A stretch of DNA of 64,000 nucleotides from Rhodospirillaceae bacterium (GTDB lineage: Bacteria > Pseudomonadota > Alphaproteobacteria > Rhodospirillales > Rhodospirillaceae): the NCBI GenBank assembly GCA_028822445.1, contig JAPKDQ010000001.1, forward strand, positions 310,001 through 374,000, written 5' to 3'. Both the position numbers and the translations under genes were made by a program. This document shows, in pieces, positions 45,058 to 54,575 of this stretch. Position 1 is the stretch's first letter; each line of letters starts with the position of its first letter. The notes beneath the pieces were generated by a model. That model was not told where the DNA came from. It saw nothing but the letters and a program-made list of their open reading frames with translations, and did not search any database.

Positions 45058-46140
45058 CTATAAAGCGCTATTTTTCTGGGTCTGGTAGATATGCGCTTGC
45101 CCATTGATGTCTTGGATTTCCAGCCCCCCATCTTCGGAGCCTGAGATATAGGACGGCCCGACTGGCACTTTGCCGTATCCGCCTGGGATATCCAGAATGT
45201 AGGTAGGGATCGCGAGACCCGATATGCGGCCGCGTAGCTGTTTCATCAGCTCCTGCCCTGTTTCAATCGGGACACGAAAGTGGCCGGTGCCTGGGGCCAG
45301 GTCAGGATGGTGAAGATAATAGGGCATGATACGTGCTTCCACCATGGTGCGGAATAGCTCTGCGAGCGTATCTGCATTGTCATTGATGCCTTTTAGAAGA
45401 ACCGTTTGGCCGACGAGCGGAATCCCAAGGTCAGTAAACTTTCGGCATGCTGCCAAAGTATCTGCCGAGAATTCCCGTGCATGATTGCTATGAACCGCGA
45501 CGTAGACCGTGGCGCGTCGGTTGGAGAGCGCCGCAACGAGGTCTTGCGTCACGCGCTCTGGCGCAGCGACAGGTAGCCGAGTGTGAAACCTCACCACCTT
45601 GACATGTTCGATGCAATCTAATGAATCTAATAAAGTAGAGATGCGCCTTGCAGAAAGCATCATTGGGTCGCCACCGGTTAGGATGACCTCCCATATTTTT
45701 TTGTTGCTTCGGATGTAGCCTAACGCTTCGGTTGTGTCTGCGTCGGTCATTATGTCTCCGCCCGGGCCGACCATCTCGCGACGGAAGCAGAACCTACAAT
45801 ACATTGCGCAGGCGTTATGAACCTTCAGAAGGACGCGGTCAGGGTAACGGTGGACGAGTCCCCTTACCGGGCTGTGTGTATGATCCCCGATGGGATCGAC
45901 ACTTTCGTCATCGGTTGTGACAAGTTCCTGTAACGAAGGCACAATTTGGAGGGCGATGGGATCGTTTTCAGCCGCTTTGTCGATGAGGTCAACCAAATGT
46001 CGCGGCGCTGAAATCGCATAGCGGTGCGCCACGCGTTTGAGATTCTTAGCCTCGTCGCTAGTGACGAGGCCTTCCAGAGCGAGGGCTTCGGGGGTGGTTG
46101 CGCCGGTATTCTGTATACGATGATGGGTCATGCGTGCCAT
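45058..46140 (-). CDS. KamA family radical SAM aminomutase (lysine 2,3-aminomutase or EpmB type)
   Basis: A 360-residue radical SAM enzyme. The 4Fe-4S cysteines are Cys111, Cys115 and Cys118 in HNACAMYCRFCFRR, followed by the glycine-rich ILTGGDPMML segment. It is shorter than clostridial lysine 2,3-aminomutase (about 415 residues) and closer to EpmB, which forms beta-lysine for elongation factor P. The partner genes epmA and efp are not in the window, so the choice between free beta-lysine synthesis and EF-P modification is open. An alternative start at 46131 would remove three residues. Confidence 0.88.
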   Translation of the reverse strand: MARMTHHRIQNTGATTPEALALEGLVTSDEAKNLKRVAHRYAISAPRHLVDLIDKAAENDPIALQIVPSLQELVTTDDESVDPIGDHTHSPVRGLVHRYPDRVLLKVHNACAMYCRFCFRREMVGPGGDIMTDADTTEALGYIRSNKKIWEVILTGGDPMMLSARRISTLLDSLDCIEHVKVVRFHTRLPVAAPERVTQDLVAALSNRRATVYVAVHSNHAREFSADTLAACRKFTDLGIPLVGQTVLLKGINDNADTLAELFRTMVEARIMPYYLHHPDLAPGTGHFRVPIETGQELMKQLRGRISGLAIPTYILDIPGGYGKVPVGPSYISGSEDGGLEIQDINGQAHIYQTQKNSAL

Positions 46141-46252
46141 TCAGTTGCTGCTGTCCGCGCAAGGAACGGGACATGATCAGTTCTAGGTCTTCCCATGGTA
46201 ACACGGCAAGGTTTAGCGCATGTGATGGCGGGTAATAGAAAGGCGCTTAACA

Positions 46253-48250
46253 ATGATATTGCTTCAGACACCGTGGACACCTAGTACAGCGCAAGAAACG
46301 CTTTCTCGGGTCATAGCGCAAAGCCTTGCGACCCTCGTGGAGCCACAGGGCGCATTGCTATTGCTACCTCATGCTGATGGCGACCCGAGCGATGCTGTAC
46401 AAGAGGAAAAGGTTATTGACGCCTTATCGGCGCTTTCAAAAACCCACGGAATTTCGATGTGCGGGTCAGTCTATGTTCGCGATGAAGACGGTATCGTTCG
46501 AACAATTGGGTATTTGACCAGTCCCGACGGTGATTTGCTTCTTCGTATGCCGAAAATTATGCCTGATCTTTTGGAAGGGTTTACGGATACAGCCTCTGCT
46601 GTATCGCAACCAGCAGAGTTTCCAGTGGCGATGACGTCTGAGGGCCAAGTCGGCATTCTGTGTGGTGAAGATGTTCTTTCCCCTCATATTGTGCGCTCAC
46701 TCGTTACCAGTGGCGCCGAGGTTATCCTTAATCCTAGCCGTGAACGAACGGATAAGCACTTCGAGATTCGGCAAAAGGCCCGCCAAGCCCGGTCTTACGA
46801 GAATGCGGCGTATGTGGCATCAGCTTCGGCAAGTGAAGTGACCATAGCCGGCGCAACCATAAAGCTGCCGGCCGCCACTGCGCTTGCTGAGCTGTGGGGC
46901 ACAGAGCTTAGGGCGTCTTCGGATGAGTCCTTTATTGTTGGCGACATCGATATTGAAGGCCTGCGTCGCCGGCGTGAGGAGCCTATGGGTAATTTACCCG
47001 CGATTGTTCGCATGCGGTTGTATGCCCACGGGTATGCGGAAGAGGCTTCAAGCGCGCGTCCATCGCCAGCAACGCGAGAGGAATGGATTGCTGCCGGAAA
47101 AGAAAAAGTGTCAGCATCTGTTCAAGCCAAGCGGGATGCTGATGATCTGATTGATCGATACGATGTTCTTCTAGGGCAGACTGTGACCCAGGTTTCTATG
47201 AACCCTGATGTATTGCCCGAATACCGGCAGAAGAACCTTACTAACGCATTGTACGTTGCAGGACCTTTCGCAAAATCTCCGGGCGTTAAACTGGTCGTGT
47301 TTCCTGAGTTCTTTCTGACCGGCCCCGTCAGTCAGCTAGGCAGTCAGTCTGGGCACATTGCAAGCAAGATTGGGATAACGTTCCCAGGACCCGAAGCAGA
47401 TCAATTGGCGAAATTTGCGCAAGACAACAAAACCTATGTGTCTGGCGGGGTGTTTGAGTTCGATCCGAAGTGGCCGGATCGTTTCTTCAACTCTGCTTTT
47501 ATATTCGATGATAACGGCAATCTCGTGCACCTGTATCGTAAGATTCACTGTGCAGATGTGTTTGGTCGCTTGCCCGATACGACGCCTGGAAGTGTATACA
47601 CGGAGTATGTGGATCGTTACGGCTATGACCGCCTGTTCCCAGTTGCGGATACTCCCCTTGGTAAACTATGCACGGTCATCTGCTTTGACATGAACTTCGG
47701 AGAGACCCACCGGGCGATGGTAAAACGAGGCGCAGAAGTCATCATTCACCCTACATCTGAGCCCCATAACGTGAGGCGACGAGGTTGGGACATTACGCGT
47801 CACGTCCGGGCGTTTGAGAACACTGCTTATATTTTATCGGCTGGTCACGGTGGCGAGTTTCGTGGAGAAGGTTTGAGTTTCCCAGGGTCCATGCAGCGCG
47901 GTTACTCTAAAGTGGTCAACTATGACGGCTCGTTGCAATGTGTCGTTGATGGGCCAGGTGCTGTTCCGCTGGTTGGTTCAATAGATATGACGGCGCTCCG
48001 TCGTGCCCGCGCTGACCTTAAGGGTAATCTGGCGGCGTGGGACGACCCAGTTGTCTATGCCCACAAATATGCAGAAGAGAGAGGCATTGGAAACGATGCT
48101 TGGGCCGGTGATCCGATGGTTAACCCGTATGCAGACGGTGCTGAGATTAAAAAAATGATCAAGATTTACCAGCGCGACGGTGTCTACGTTCGGCCTGAGG
48201 GCTCGGGTGGAAAACCAGCGATCGATCAATCTATGCAGGCTGTGGTCTAG
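46253..48250 (+). CDS. Tandem nitrilase-domain protein 1 (degenerate domain fused to intact domain)
   Basis: A 665-residue cytoplasmic protein made of two carbon-nitrogen hydrolase domains. The C-terminal domain (about residues 300-620) has the full triad: Glu352 (VVFPEFFLTG), Lys430 (LYRKIHC) and Cys477 (TVICFDMNF). The N-terminal domain (about residues 1-235) has the same fold pattern, but the Glu position is His40 (LLLPHADG); Lys101 (MPKIMPD) and a Cys137 (ILCGEDVL) remain. The second half should hydrolyse an amide, nitrile or carbamoyl bond; the first is probably structural or regulatory. Nitrilases usually have one domain of about 300 residues. It is followed by an SDR and a second fusion on the same strand. 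Confidence 0.85.
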   Translation: MILLQTPWTPSTAQETLSRVIAQSLATLVEPQGALLLLPHADGDPSDAVQEEKVIDALSALSKTHGISMCGSVYVRDEDGIVRTIGYLTSPDGDLLLRMPKIMPDLLEGFTDTASAVSQPAEFPVAMTSEGQVGILCGEDVLSPHIVRSLVTSGAEVILNPSRERTDKHFEIRQKARQARSYENAAYVASASASEVTIAGATIKLPAATALAELWGTELRASSDESFIVGDIDIEGLRRRREEPMGNLPAIVRMRLYAHGYAEEASSARPSPATREEWIAAGKEKVSASVQAKRDADDLIDRYDVLLGQTVTQVSMNPDVLPEYRQKNLTNALYVAGPFAKSPGVKLVVFPEFFLTGPVSQLGSQSGHIASKIGITFPGPEADQLAKFAQDNKTYVSGGVFEFDPKWPDRFFNSAFIFDDNGNLVHLYRKIHCADVFGRLPDTTPGSVYTEYVDRYGYDRLFPVADTPLGKLCTVICFDMNFGETHRAMVKRGAEVIIHPTSEPHNVRRRGWDITRHVRAFENTAYILSAGHGGEFRGEGLSFPGSMQRGYSKVVNYDGSLQCVVDGPGAVPLVGSIDMTALRRARADLKGNLAAWDDPVVYAHKYAEERGIGNDAWAGDPMVNPYADGAEIKKMIKIYQRDGVYVRPEGSGGKPAIDQSMQAVV

Positions 48251-48417
48251 GGCTCCACTCAATTGGACGAGAAGGGCTGGGCTCTATGTATAGAAGAGTT
48301 CCTATTGGGTTTACTTTACTCGCCATCCGGCCAATTTCTTCTCTAAATCGTGACTCGCACAGATTGGTGACCGTGTCATACTTCAGCCTGGTTTTTGGAA
48401 TGAGAAGGAGAACTGTA

Positions 48418-49125
48418 ATGTTTAGGAAAGTTCTTGTTAGTGTTGCCATCATAATTTTTGGGCTTGCGGGAGTCAGTAGCGCATCCGCAGTCGAGGGCCC
48501 TGTGCTTGTGTTTGGCGGGACAAGCGGGACTGGCCTGGCAACCGTCCAATACCTTCGCGCCCAAGGCGTTCCAGTCACGGTTTTTGTCCGCCCGACATCC
48601 GACACGTCGGTTCTTGAGCCACTTGGCGTCAAGATGGTAGTTGGAAACGCGCTCAATGCTGATGATGTGAATGCGGCATATGATTCCGGAAGTTACAAAG
48701 TGGTTGTGAGTTCTCTGGGTGGTCGGCGTGGAGAGCCGCGCCCTGACCTAGAGGGCAACAAGAATATTACAGCTGGTGCTACTGTGTTCGGCGTGAAGCG
48801 CGTTATTCAAATAAGTTCAATCGGTGCTGGCGAAACTCGTGAGCCACCGGGTGAGGACGATAATTTTATGGCCGGGGTTCTCTACATGAAAACTTTGGCG
48901 GAAGACGACCTCATTGCCAGTGGTCTCGACTACACTGTAATCCGTCCGGGTGGATTGCGTCGCGGTGAATCCACAGGCACGGGAGTCCTACAAGAAACAG
49001 AAACCATGGGGGCCATAGATCGCCAAGAGCTTGGGCGATTGGTGGTTTATGCCTTGGACGACGCTTCTACGGTTGGGAGAGTGCTGTTCGCGATTGACCC
49101 GGCTCTACCGGCATCCGAAGAATAA
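48418..49125 (+). CDS. NAD(P)-binding protein with signal peptide (NmrA/SDR-like)
   Basis: A 235-residue atypical SDR of the NAD(P)H-binding (NmrA/SDR_a5) type. After a signal peptide (MFRKVLVSVAIIIFGLAG, cleavage near SASA-VEG), the Rossmann start is VLVFGGTSGTGLATVQYL, followed by VVSSLGGRRGEPRPD and IQISSIGAGETR. Export of a nicotinamide-nucleotide protein by Sec is unusual. ATG 48418 has a good ribosome site (agaaggag); the frame is open upstream. It lies 20 bases before nitrilase fusion 2 and probably forms one operon with the two fusions. Confidence 0.82.
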   Translation: MFRKVLVSVAIIIFGLAGVSSASAVEGPVLVFGGTSGTGLATVQYLRAQGVPVTVFVRPTSDTSVLEPLGVKMVVGNALNADDVNAAYDSGSYKVVVSSLGGRRGEPRPDLEGNKNITAGATVFGVKRVIQISSIGAGETREPPGEDDNFMAGVLYMKTLAEDDLIASGLDYTVIRPGGLRRGESTGTGVLQETETMGAIDRQELGRLVVYALDDASTVGRVLFAIDPALPASEE

Positions 49126-49145
49126 TAACGGCTGAGAGATTTACG

Positions 49146-51098
49146 ATGATTCTTCTTCAAACGCCCTGGTCTATAAATTCGATGGGAGACGCCGACGCTG
49201 CAATTCGACAAGCGATGAGAACGCGAGCCAGTGACGGGCCCGAGATTGTTCTGTTGCCTCACGGGGACGGATCCGAAGCTAAAGCATCTGCGGAGAAAGA
49301 TGTTACTGCTGCTTTAGCCAAGCTAGCTGAGGCTCATGCGGTGTACATCGCGGCATCTGCGTATGTGATTGTTGATGGGGAAAAACCGCCAAGAACTATT
49401 GGCCTGGTTGTCGGGCCCCGCGGTGAAACCCTAACGCGTACGTCGAAGGTTATGCCTGATGTTGTTGAGGGGTATACTGATACGTCGGCAGATACCTTCC
49501 GACAGGCCTCGTTCCAGGTTGCGCAGACGCCCCTCGGTCAGCTCGGGGTTCTGTGTGGTGAAGACATTCTGGCCCCTCACATTGTGCGCACTATGCTTGT
49601 GAGTGGTGCTGAGATCATTCTCAACCCAACGAGAGAACGGTCAGATGCCTTGTTCGACAGTCGTGCCGTTGCGCGCATGGCGCGCGCCTACGAAAACCTT
49701 ACTTATGTTGCTGTCGCGTCTCCACTGACCGTAGATATTGATGGGGCCCGTGTCGCTCTGCCGACGGCTACGTCATTGTATCCACCGCAAGGCAAGCCCA
49801 TCGCTGCTAAGGGCTCGGAATCTTATGTCAGGGCAGATATTGATATTGAGGCGTTGCGGCGCAAGCGCTTGAGCCCGGCATTGAATTTCCCCAGCATTGT
49901 GAGGATGAATCTTTATGCCCCCGGGTATAAGGCTGAAGCGGGGGAAGTTCGAGCATCGCCGCAGTCTCGTGCGGAATGGTTGGCAGAGGGTGAGTTGCGG
50001 GTCGCTGCCCTGGCGCAATCGCTTAAGCCTGAGCCTATTTCATCGTATGGCGCGATGGTGGCGCAGCATGTCGTGCATCAATCCCATACGCCAGAACAGC
50101 TTATTGAACGTCGCCAACCCAATTTGGACGATGCGTTTGACTTGGTTCGAAATTACGGCGCGCGCGCCGCAAACTTAAAATTAGTTGTGTTTCCGGAGTT
50201 TTTTTTGACAGGCCCTGTGAGTCCATTAGGACATAAGCTAGGGCATATCGCAGATAAGATTGGCGTCACTTTTCCTGGCCCTGAGATGGATCAAATTGCT
50301 GCCTTCGCGCAAGAAATTGGCGCCTATGTTTCAGGCGGCGTGTTTGAGTATGATCCAGACTGGCCAAACCGGTTCTTCAACACGGCATTTATCTACGATC
50401 CGTCTGGTACGCTCATACATCGATACCGCAAGATTCATTGTGGAGATGCTGTTGGGTTTCTGCCTGACACAACGCCTGGCAGTGTGTTCGACCGGTACGT
50501 TGATAAATACGGGTACGAACACCTTTTCCCCGTTGCTGAAACCCCGATTGGGCGCCTCGCGACGACGATCTGTTTTGATAATAATTTCCCTGAGACCTAT
50601 CGCGCGATGGCCAAAAGAGGGGCAGAAGTTATTTTACACCCTACATCTGAACCCCATGGGTCTCACCGTGCTGGGTGGGATGCTGCGCGACGAATGCGTG
50701 CGTTTGAGAACGTCGCATATGTTCTGTCGGCGGGTCACGGCGGTGAATACTTCTTGCCGCATAGAACCGTACCGAGTGCTAGGGCGCGCGGGTACTCAAA
50801 GATCATAAACTTTGATGGCTCTGTTCAGGCGGAAGCGGATACGGCGGGTCAAGTTCCTTTAAGTGGCGTGATTGATTTGCGGGCCTTGCGGCAGGCGCGC
50901 GCTGACCTGCAGGCTAATATATCTCTATGGGACGATTCTGTAGTCTACGGGAAAGAGTACGCGCAAAAGCCGCGCGGACTTCCCAATAACCTTTGGCCTG
51001 ATGACCCTTTCGGTAACCCGTACTTTGGTGGCGCTGAAGTGAAAAAAGTCATCGAATCTTATGTGAACGAAGGTATTTTTTCCGCACCCACAGACTGA
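49146..51098 (+). CDS. Tandem nitrilase-domain protein 2 (degenerate domain fused to intact domain)
   Basis: A 650-residue paralogue of the protein at 46253-48250, with the same start MILLQTPW and the same two-domain plan. C-terminal domain: Glu351 (VVFPEFFLTG), Lys429 (RYRKIHC), Cys476 (TTICFDNNF), all intact. N-terminal domain: His39 in place of Glu (IVLLPHGDG), Lys101 (TSKVMPD), Cys137 (VLCGED). Conservation of His at the Glu position in all copies suggests that the N-terminal half serves a selected purpose other than normal nitrilase chemistry. It ends 3 bases before the convergent DctP gene. Confidence 0.85.
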   Translation: MILLQTPWSINSMGDADAAIRQAMRTRASDGPEIVLLPHGDGSEAKASAEKDVTAALAKLAEAHAVYIAASAYVIVDGEKPPRTIGLVVGPRGETLTRTSKVMPDVVEGYTDTSADTFRQASFQVAQTPLGQLGVLCGEDILAPHIVRTMLVSGAEIILNPTRERSDALFDSRAVARMARAYENLTYVAVASPLTVDIDGARVALPTATSLYPPQGKPIAAKGSESYVRADIDIEALRRKRLSPALNFPSIVRMNLYAPGYKAEAGEVRASPQSRAEWLAEGELRVAALAQSLKPEPISSYGAMVAQHVVHQSHTPEQLIERRQPNLDDAFDLVRNYGARAANLKLVVFPEFFLTGPVSPLGHKLGHIADKIGVTFPGPEMDQIAAFAQEIGAYVSGGVFEYDPDWPNRFFNTAFIYDPSGTLIHRYRKIHCGDAVGFLPDTTPGSVFDRYVDKYGYEHLFPVAETPIGRLATTICFDNNFPETYRAMAKRGAEVILHPTSEPHGSHRAGWDAARRMRAFENVAYVLSAGHGGEYFLPHRTVPSARARGYSKIINFDGSVQAEADTAGQVPLSGVIDLRALRQARADLQANISLWDDSVVYGKEYAQKPRGLPNNLWPDDPFGNPYFGGAEVKKVIESYVNEGIFSAPTD

Positions 51099-51101
51099 TC
51101 C

Positions 51102-52133
51102 CTAAGGTTTAAATGACCGCTTGGCTTCTTGAATTGCCTCGTATATTTCGGCAGCCTTATCCCCGACACCTTCAATGATTTGACCGGTTACGGGAGCGGA
51201 TGCCTGTATCCAAGCATCTCTTTGGGCTGGCGTTAAGCTGTGTATGGTAAATCCGATCTGATCAGCTTGGTCGAGAAATTTCTTTTCTTCGGCGCGCGAC
51301 ATGGCACGTGCTTGATCGATGGGGAGCCATCCATTTTGCACGATGGCCTTCTGGTTTGCTGGCAACTTCTCAAGCCATTTTGAATCAGCAATCATGAAAT
51401 TGACCGCATGCATGTGGCTTGTTAGAGAGAGGTGTGTTGCCTCTTCTGATATTCCCGTGCTCGCATATAGGATTACAGCATTGGCACCTGCATCAACGAG
51501 CCCGGTCTGGAGACCGATAATGTTCTCGGTGAAAGCGAGGGGGATGATGTCGGACGCGATTGCTTCAGCAAAGAGCCGGGCTGCAAGACCAGAGGAGACC
51601 CGAAACCGAACACCCTGTAGATTGCTAGGTGTTAAAATGGGTTTCTTTCCGTAGATGTGATGAACCCCAACTTCATCCCATGACATAAGGGTAAGGTGGT
51701 GTTGCGCAAGCAAATCGCTGTATATGTCGAATAATACGGTATCAAAAATATGGTCTGCTTGCTCGGTGCTGTCGAAGAGGAAGGGTGCTTGAAGTAAGGC
51801 GGCTTCGGCCACAATTGACCCAATGACCAACCCAGACAAATTCGCGACTTGAACGCGCCCGCGTCGCAAGCTGCTCAGTATTGTTTCTTCTGAACCCAGT
51901 TCGCCTGAAACCATTGGCGTGAGTTCGAGGTCGCCGTTTGACTGATTGTTCACGCGATCACGAAACATCATCCATTTTTCAAACCCAGCTGTGCCTTCTG
52001 GCACGCCGGTCGTGCCACCGATGATGGACATGGGTTTTGTTGCGCTTGTTTGGGCTGTCACTGCTGACGAAAAGCTAATTACAAGGATAAGGTGGGACAA
52101 ACTTGTCGTAAGGAAACGGTAGATGGTGAACAT
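51102..52133 (-). CDS. dctP: TRAP transporter solute-binding protein, DctP family
   Basis: A 343-residue periplasmic binding protein of a TRAP transporter. It has a Sec signal peptide (MFTIYRFLTTSLSHLILVIS, cleavage after TAQ). The DctP body includes ETILSSLRRGRVQVANLSG, a PFLF segment in the first lobe, GVRFRVSSGLAARLFAEAIA in the middle, and GLVDAGANAVILYASTG. These proteins commonly bind organic acids through an arginine, plausibly within RFRVSS. The membrane partners DctQ and DctM are absent from the window, so it works with a transporter elsewhere or is an orphan. It sits on the opposite strand between nitrilase fusions 2 and 3. Confidence 0.88.
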   Translation of the reverse strand: MFTIYRFLTTSLSHLILVISFSSAVTAQTSATKPMSIIGGTTGVPEGTAGFEKWMMFRDRVNNQSNGDLELTPMVSGELGSEETILSSLRRGRVQVANLSGLVIGSIVAEAALLQAPFLFDSTEQADHIFDTVLFDIYSDLLAQHHLTLMSWDEVGVHHIYGKKPILTPSNLQGVRFRVSSGLAARLFAEAIASDIIPLAFTENIIGLQTGLVDAGANAVILYASTGISEEATHLSLTSHMHAVNFMIADSKWLEKLPANQKAIVQNGWLPIDQARAMSRAEEKKFLDQADQIGFTIHSLTPAQRDAWIQASAPVTGQIIEGVGDKAAEIYEAIQEAKRSFKP

Positions 52134-52428
52134 TAAACTCAGGCTTCCAATAGCTCGTTTGAGAGATGGTATGATAAGGTCTATGGCCGATGCTGTAGCT
52201 GAGTAAGTTGGGATTGTTTAAGAATATTATAAAATAGCCATTATTGTGTTTTATTGGATATTCCAGAACACCAATCAGACGGTCACGTGTCAGGCGCAAC
52301 ATTTAAAATGGCGGGAATTGCGCTTGGTCATTGGTTATGCGGTGTTTCTTTTTGCTCCAGCATACTATCATTCAGTAAATATAACCGCCTAAATGAGATG
52401 CGGGTCTCTAACTAGAAAAGAAAGTTTT

Positions 52429-54537
52429 ATGAGCATGCTTTATATCTCTCAGAAATCTTGGTCTCCTGACGACATCGCGGCGCTGACCAAACAGGTTGAA
52501 ATGATCTCAGCTAATTCAGCTCGGTTTGAAGTTGGCGCTTCATTCAGCCCGGTGGTCCTTTTGCCACACTCTTCTAACGGTAAGGCGCCACAGGACCGGA
52601 AAGTATTGCTTAAGGCTTTGACTGGGCTCGCCGCGGACAAGAACGTGTTTCTTGCTGGATCGGCAGTGGTGCAAGGCGACGGAGATGGGGCCTCAATCAC
52701 TTTGGGCTTTCTAGTGGGTGCTGACGGCGACGTGTTGATTGAGACAGAGAAAGTATCCCCTGAACTAGTGAACGGAGTGGCGACGGATCAAACTAGTCGT
52801 TTGGGTCAGCCGAAAGAGTTTAAAGTTGCGAACACGCCGATTGGCCAAGTGGGTATTCTACCTGGCGAAGATATTCTGTTTCCGCACTACGCGCGCAGCA
52901 TCGTCTGGAAGGGTGCGGAGGTTATTCTCAACCCAACCGAGGAAACGGCCGACGATTTGTTTGAGGCGCGCCAAAACGCACGGATCGCACGTGCTTTTGA
53001 GAATACCGCATTTATCGTAACAGCATCGGCAATTTCCCGCGAACAAAATGGTGCCGACATTTCATATCCAAGCGCTAGTGGTCTTTGTGATTGGAGCGGT
53101 CGTCAGATCGAGGCTGCAGCGAATGAAGATTTTCTCAAGACGGATGTTTATGTCGATAAGTTGCGCCGCAAGCGTGCCGCGATTTTTGGCATTGCGCCCT
53201 TGCACCTGAGGGCTAATTTGTTTGCAGAGGGTTACCGTAGGATCATCGTTGATCAAAAGTCCGCTCCAGCGCAGCCGCGCAGCAAAGAAGAGTGGGTAAG
53301 TGACGCGACGCGACGCCTTGAGACTGCGAAAGCGGCTGAGGGTGCGGGGCACGAGACGGAATACGATGTGCTGTTAGTGCAGTCAGTAAAAACGATGATT
53401 CAGAAGACCTCTGATGTACGAGAGATGATCACAGAGAATGTAACACGTGCGCTGGAATTGCCCGCGCGCACGGCATCTAATCCAAATGTCAGGCTTGTCG
53501 CTTTGTCAGAGTTTTTCATGACAGGGCAGGGCGGCCACGGATACCGTTCGCCCATCACGTTGCAGCGTCTTGCGATTCGCTATCCTGGGCCAGAGATGGA
53601 GCTGCTGTCGGAGTTTGCGCTTAAGCACAAAGTTTATCTCTCTGGCTCAACTTTTGAAATCGACGACAAGCTTCCTGGCTACGTTTTTAACTCGGCCTTT
53701 ATTCTCAATGACTCAGGTGATCTCATTCATCGCTATCGCAAAATACAATGTGCCGACGTCTGGGGGTCTCTACCTGATACCACGCCGAGTACAATCTACG
53801 ATCAGTATTTGGATACGTATGGGTATGACTTCCTCTTTCCTGTCGCCGACACGCCAATTGGCCGGCTCGGCACTATGGTGTGTTTCGATCAAGCGCACCC
53901 GGAAATTGCTCGTATGTTGGTCAAAAATGGGGCTGAGGTCATTATTCATCCGTCTTCGGAGGGGCATGGATCTGGCCGCCGAGGCTGGGACTATGCGCGC
54001 CAGACCCGCGCCTTTGAGAACGTCGCCTACATCTTGTCGCCCTTGCCCGGCGGCGAGCACTTTACGCCGAACTCAAAGTATGAACATACCAATCAAATGC
54101 GCGGGTATACCAAGATGGTAAACTTCGACGGTTCTATCCAAGGAGAATTGGACACGCCGGGAGCTGCTACTCTGGCCGGTACGGTTGATTTGCTTGCCCT
54201 ACGTCGTGCGCGGGCCAACCCGCACGTCAACTTGCCGATGTGGGATGACCCCAATGTATATGTCGAGGATTATGCGGCCGAGGTTGGGCTTCCAAACAAC
54301 ATCGGCACAGGAGACCCGCTTGGCAATCCGTATCGTGGCATGAGGCCTCTTCGGAAAGTGCTAAGCAGCTATTACGACCGCGGAATCTTTGTTCCACCGA
54401 CAGCGCCATCTTCTCGGTCCTTATCGGTTCCGGGGAAGGCGCAACCAGATTTCGATAAGCCGAGCGCCGAAGAAGCTCCTAAGGCGAAGACTTTAGCAGA
54501 TGAGGAAAAGATGGATGGTGAATACATCCAAATCTGA
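52429..54537 (+). CDS. Tandem nitrilase-domain protein 3 (N-terminal catalytic Cys lost)
   Basis: A 702-residue paralogue of the two preceding fusions, with an extra C-terminal tail of about 60 polar residues (from TAPSSRSLSVPGKAQPD). The C-terminal domain has an intact triad: Glu361 (VALSEFFMTG), Lys438 (RYRKIQC), Cys485 (TMVCFDQAH). In the N-terminal domain the Glu position is His47 (VLLPHSSNG), Lys108 remains, and the Cys is replaced by Pro145 (GILPGEDIL), so this half cannot act as a nitrilase. ATG 52429 is chosen; an in-frame codon at 52393 is unlikely. It heads a six-gene operon through the Rieske beta subunit. The 295 bases upstream should hold its promoter and that of dctP. Confidence 0.85.
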   Translation: MSMLYISQKSWSPDDIAALTKQVEMISANSARFEVGASFSPVVLLPHSSNGKAPQDRKVLLKALTGLAADKNVFLAGSAVVQGDGDGASITLGFLVGADGDVLIETEKVSPELVNGVATDQTSRLGQPKEFKVANTPIGQVGILPGEDILFPHYARSIVWKGAEVILNPTEETADDLFEARQNARIARAFENTAFIVTASAISREQNGADISYPSASGLCDWSGRQIEAAANEDFLKTDVYVDKLRRKRAAIFGIAPLHLRANLFAEGYRRIIVDQKSAPAQPRSKEEWVSDATRRLETAKAAEGAGHETEYDVLLVQSVKTMIQKTSDVREMITENVTRALELPARTASNPNVRLVALSEFFMTGQGGHGYRSPITLQRLAIRYPGPEMELLSEFALKHKVYLSGSTFEIDDKLPGYVFNSAFILNDSGDLIHRYRKIQCADVWGSLPDTTPSTIYDQYLDTYGYDFLFPVADTPIGRLGTMVCFDQAHPEIARMLVKNGAEVIIHPSSEGHGSGRRGWDYARQTRAFENVAYILSPLPGGEHFTPNSKYEHTNQMRGYTKMVNFDGSIQGELDTPGAATLAGTVDLLALRRARANPHVNLPMWDDPNVYVEDYAAEVGLPNNIGTGDPLGNPYRGMRPLRKVLSSYYDRGIFVPPTAPSSRSLSVPGKAQPDFDKPSAEEAPKAKTLADEEKMDGEYIQI

Positions 54538-54575
54538 TTTTCATTTCTGTAACTGACCTAGGGTGTGATTAATAA

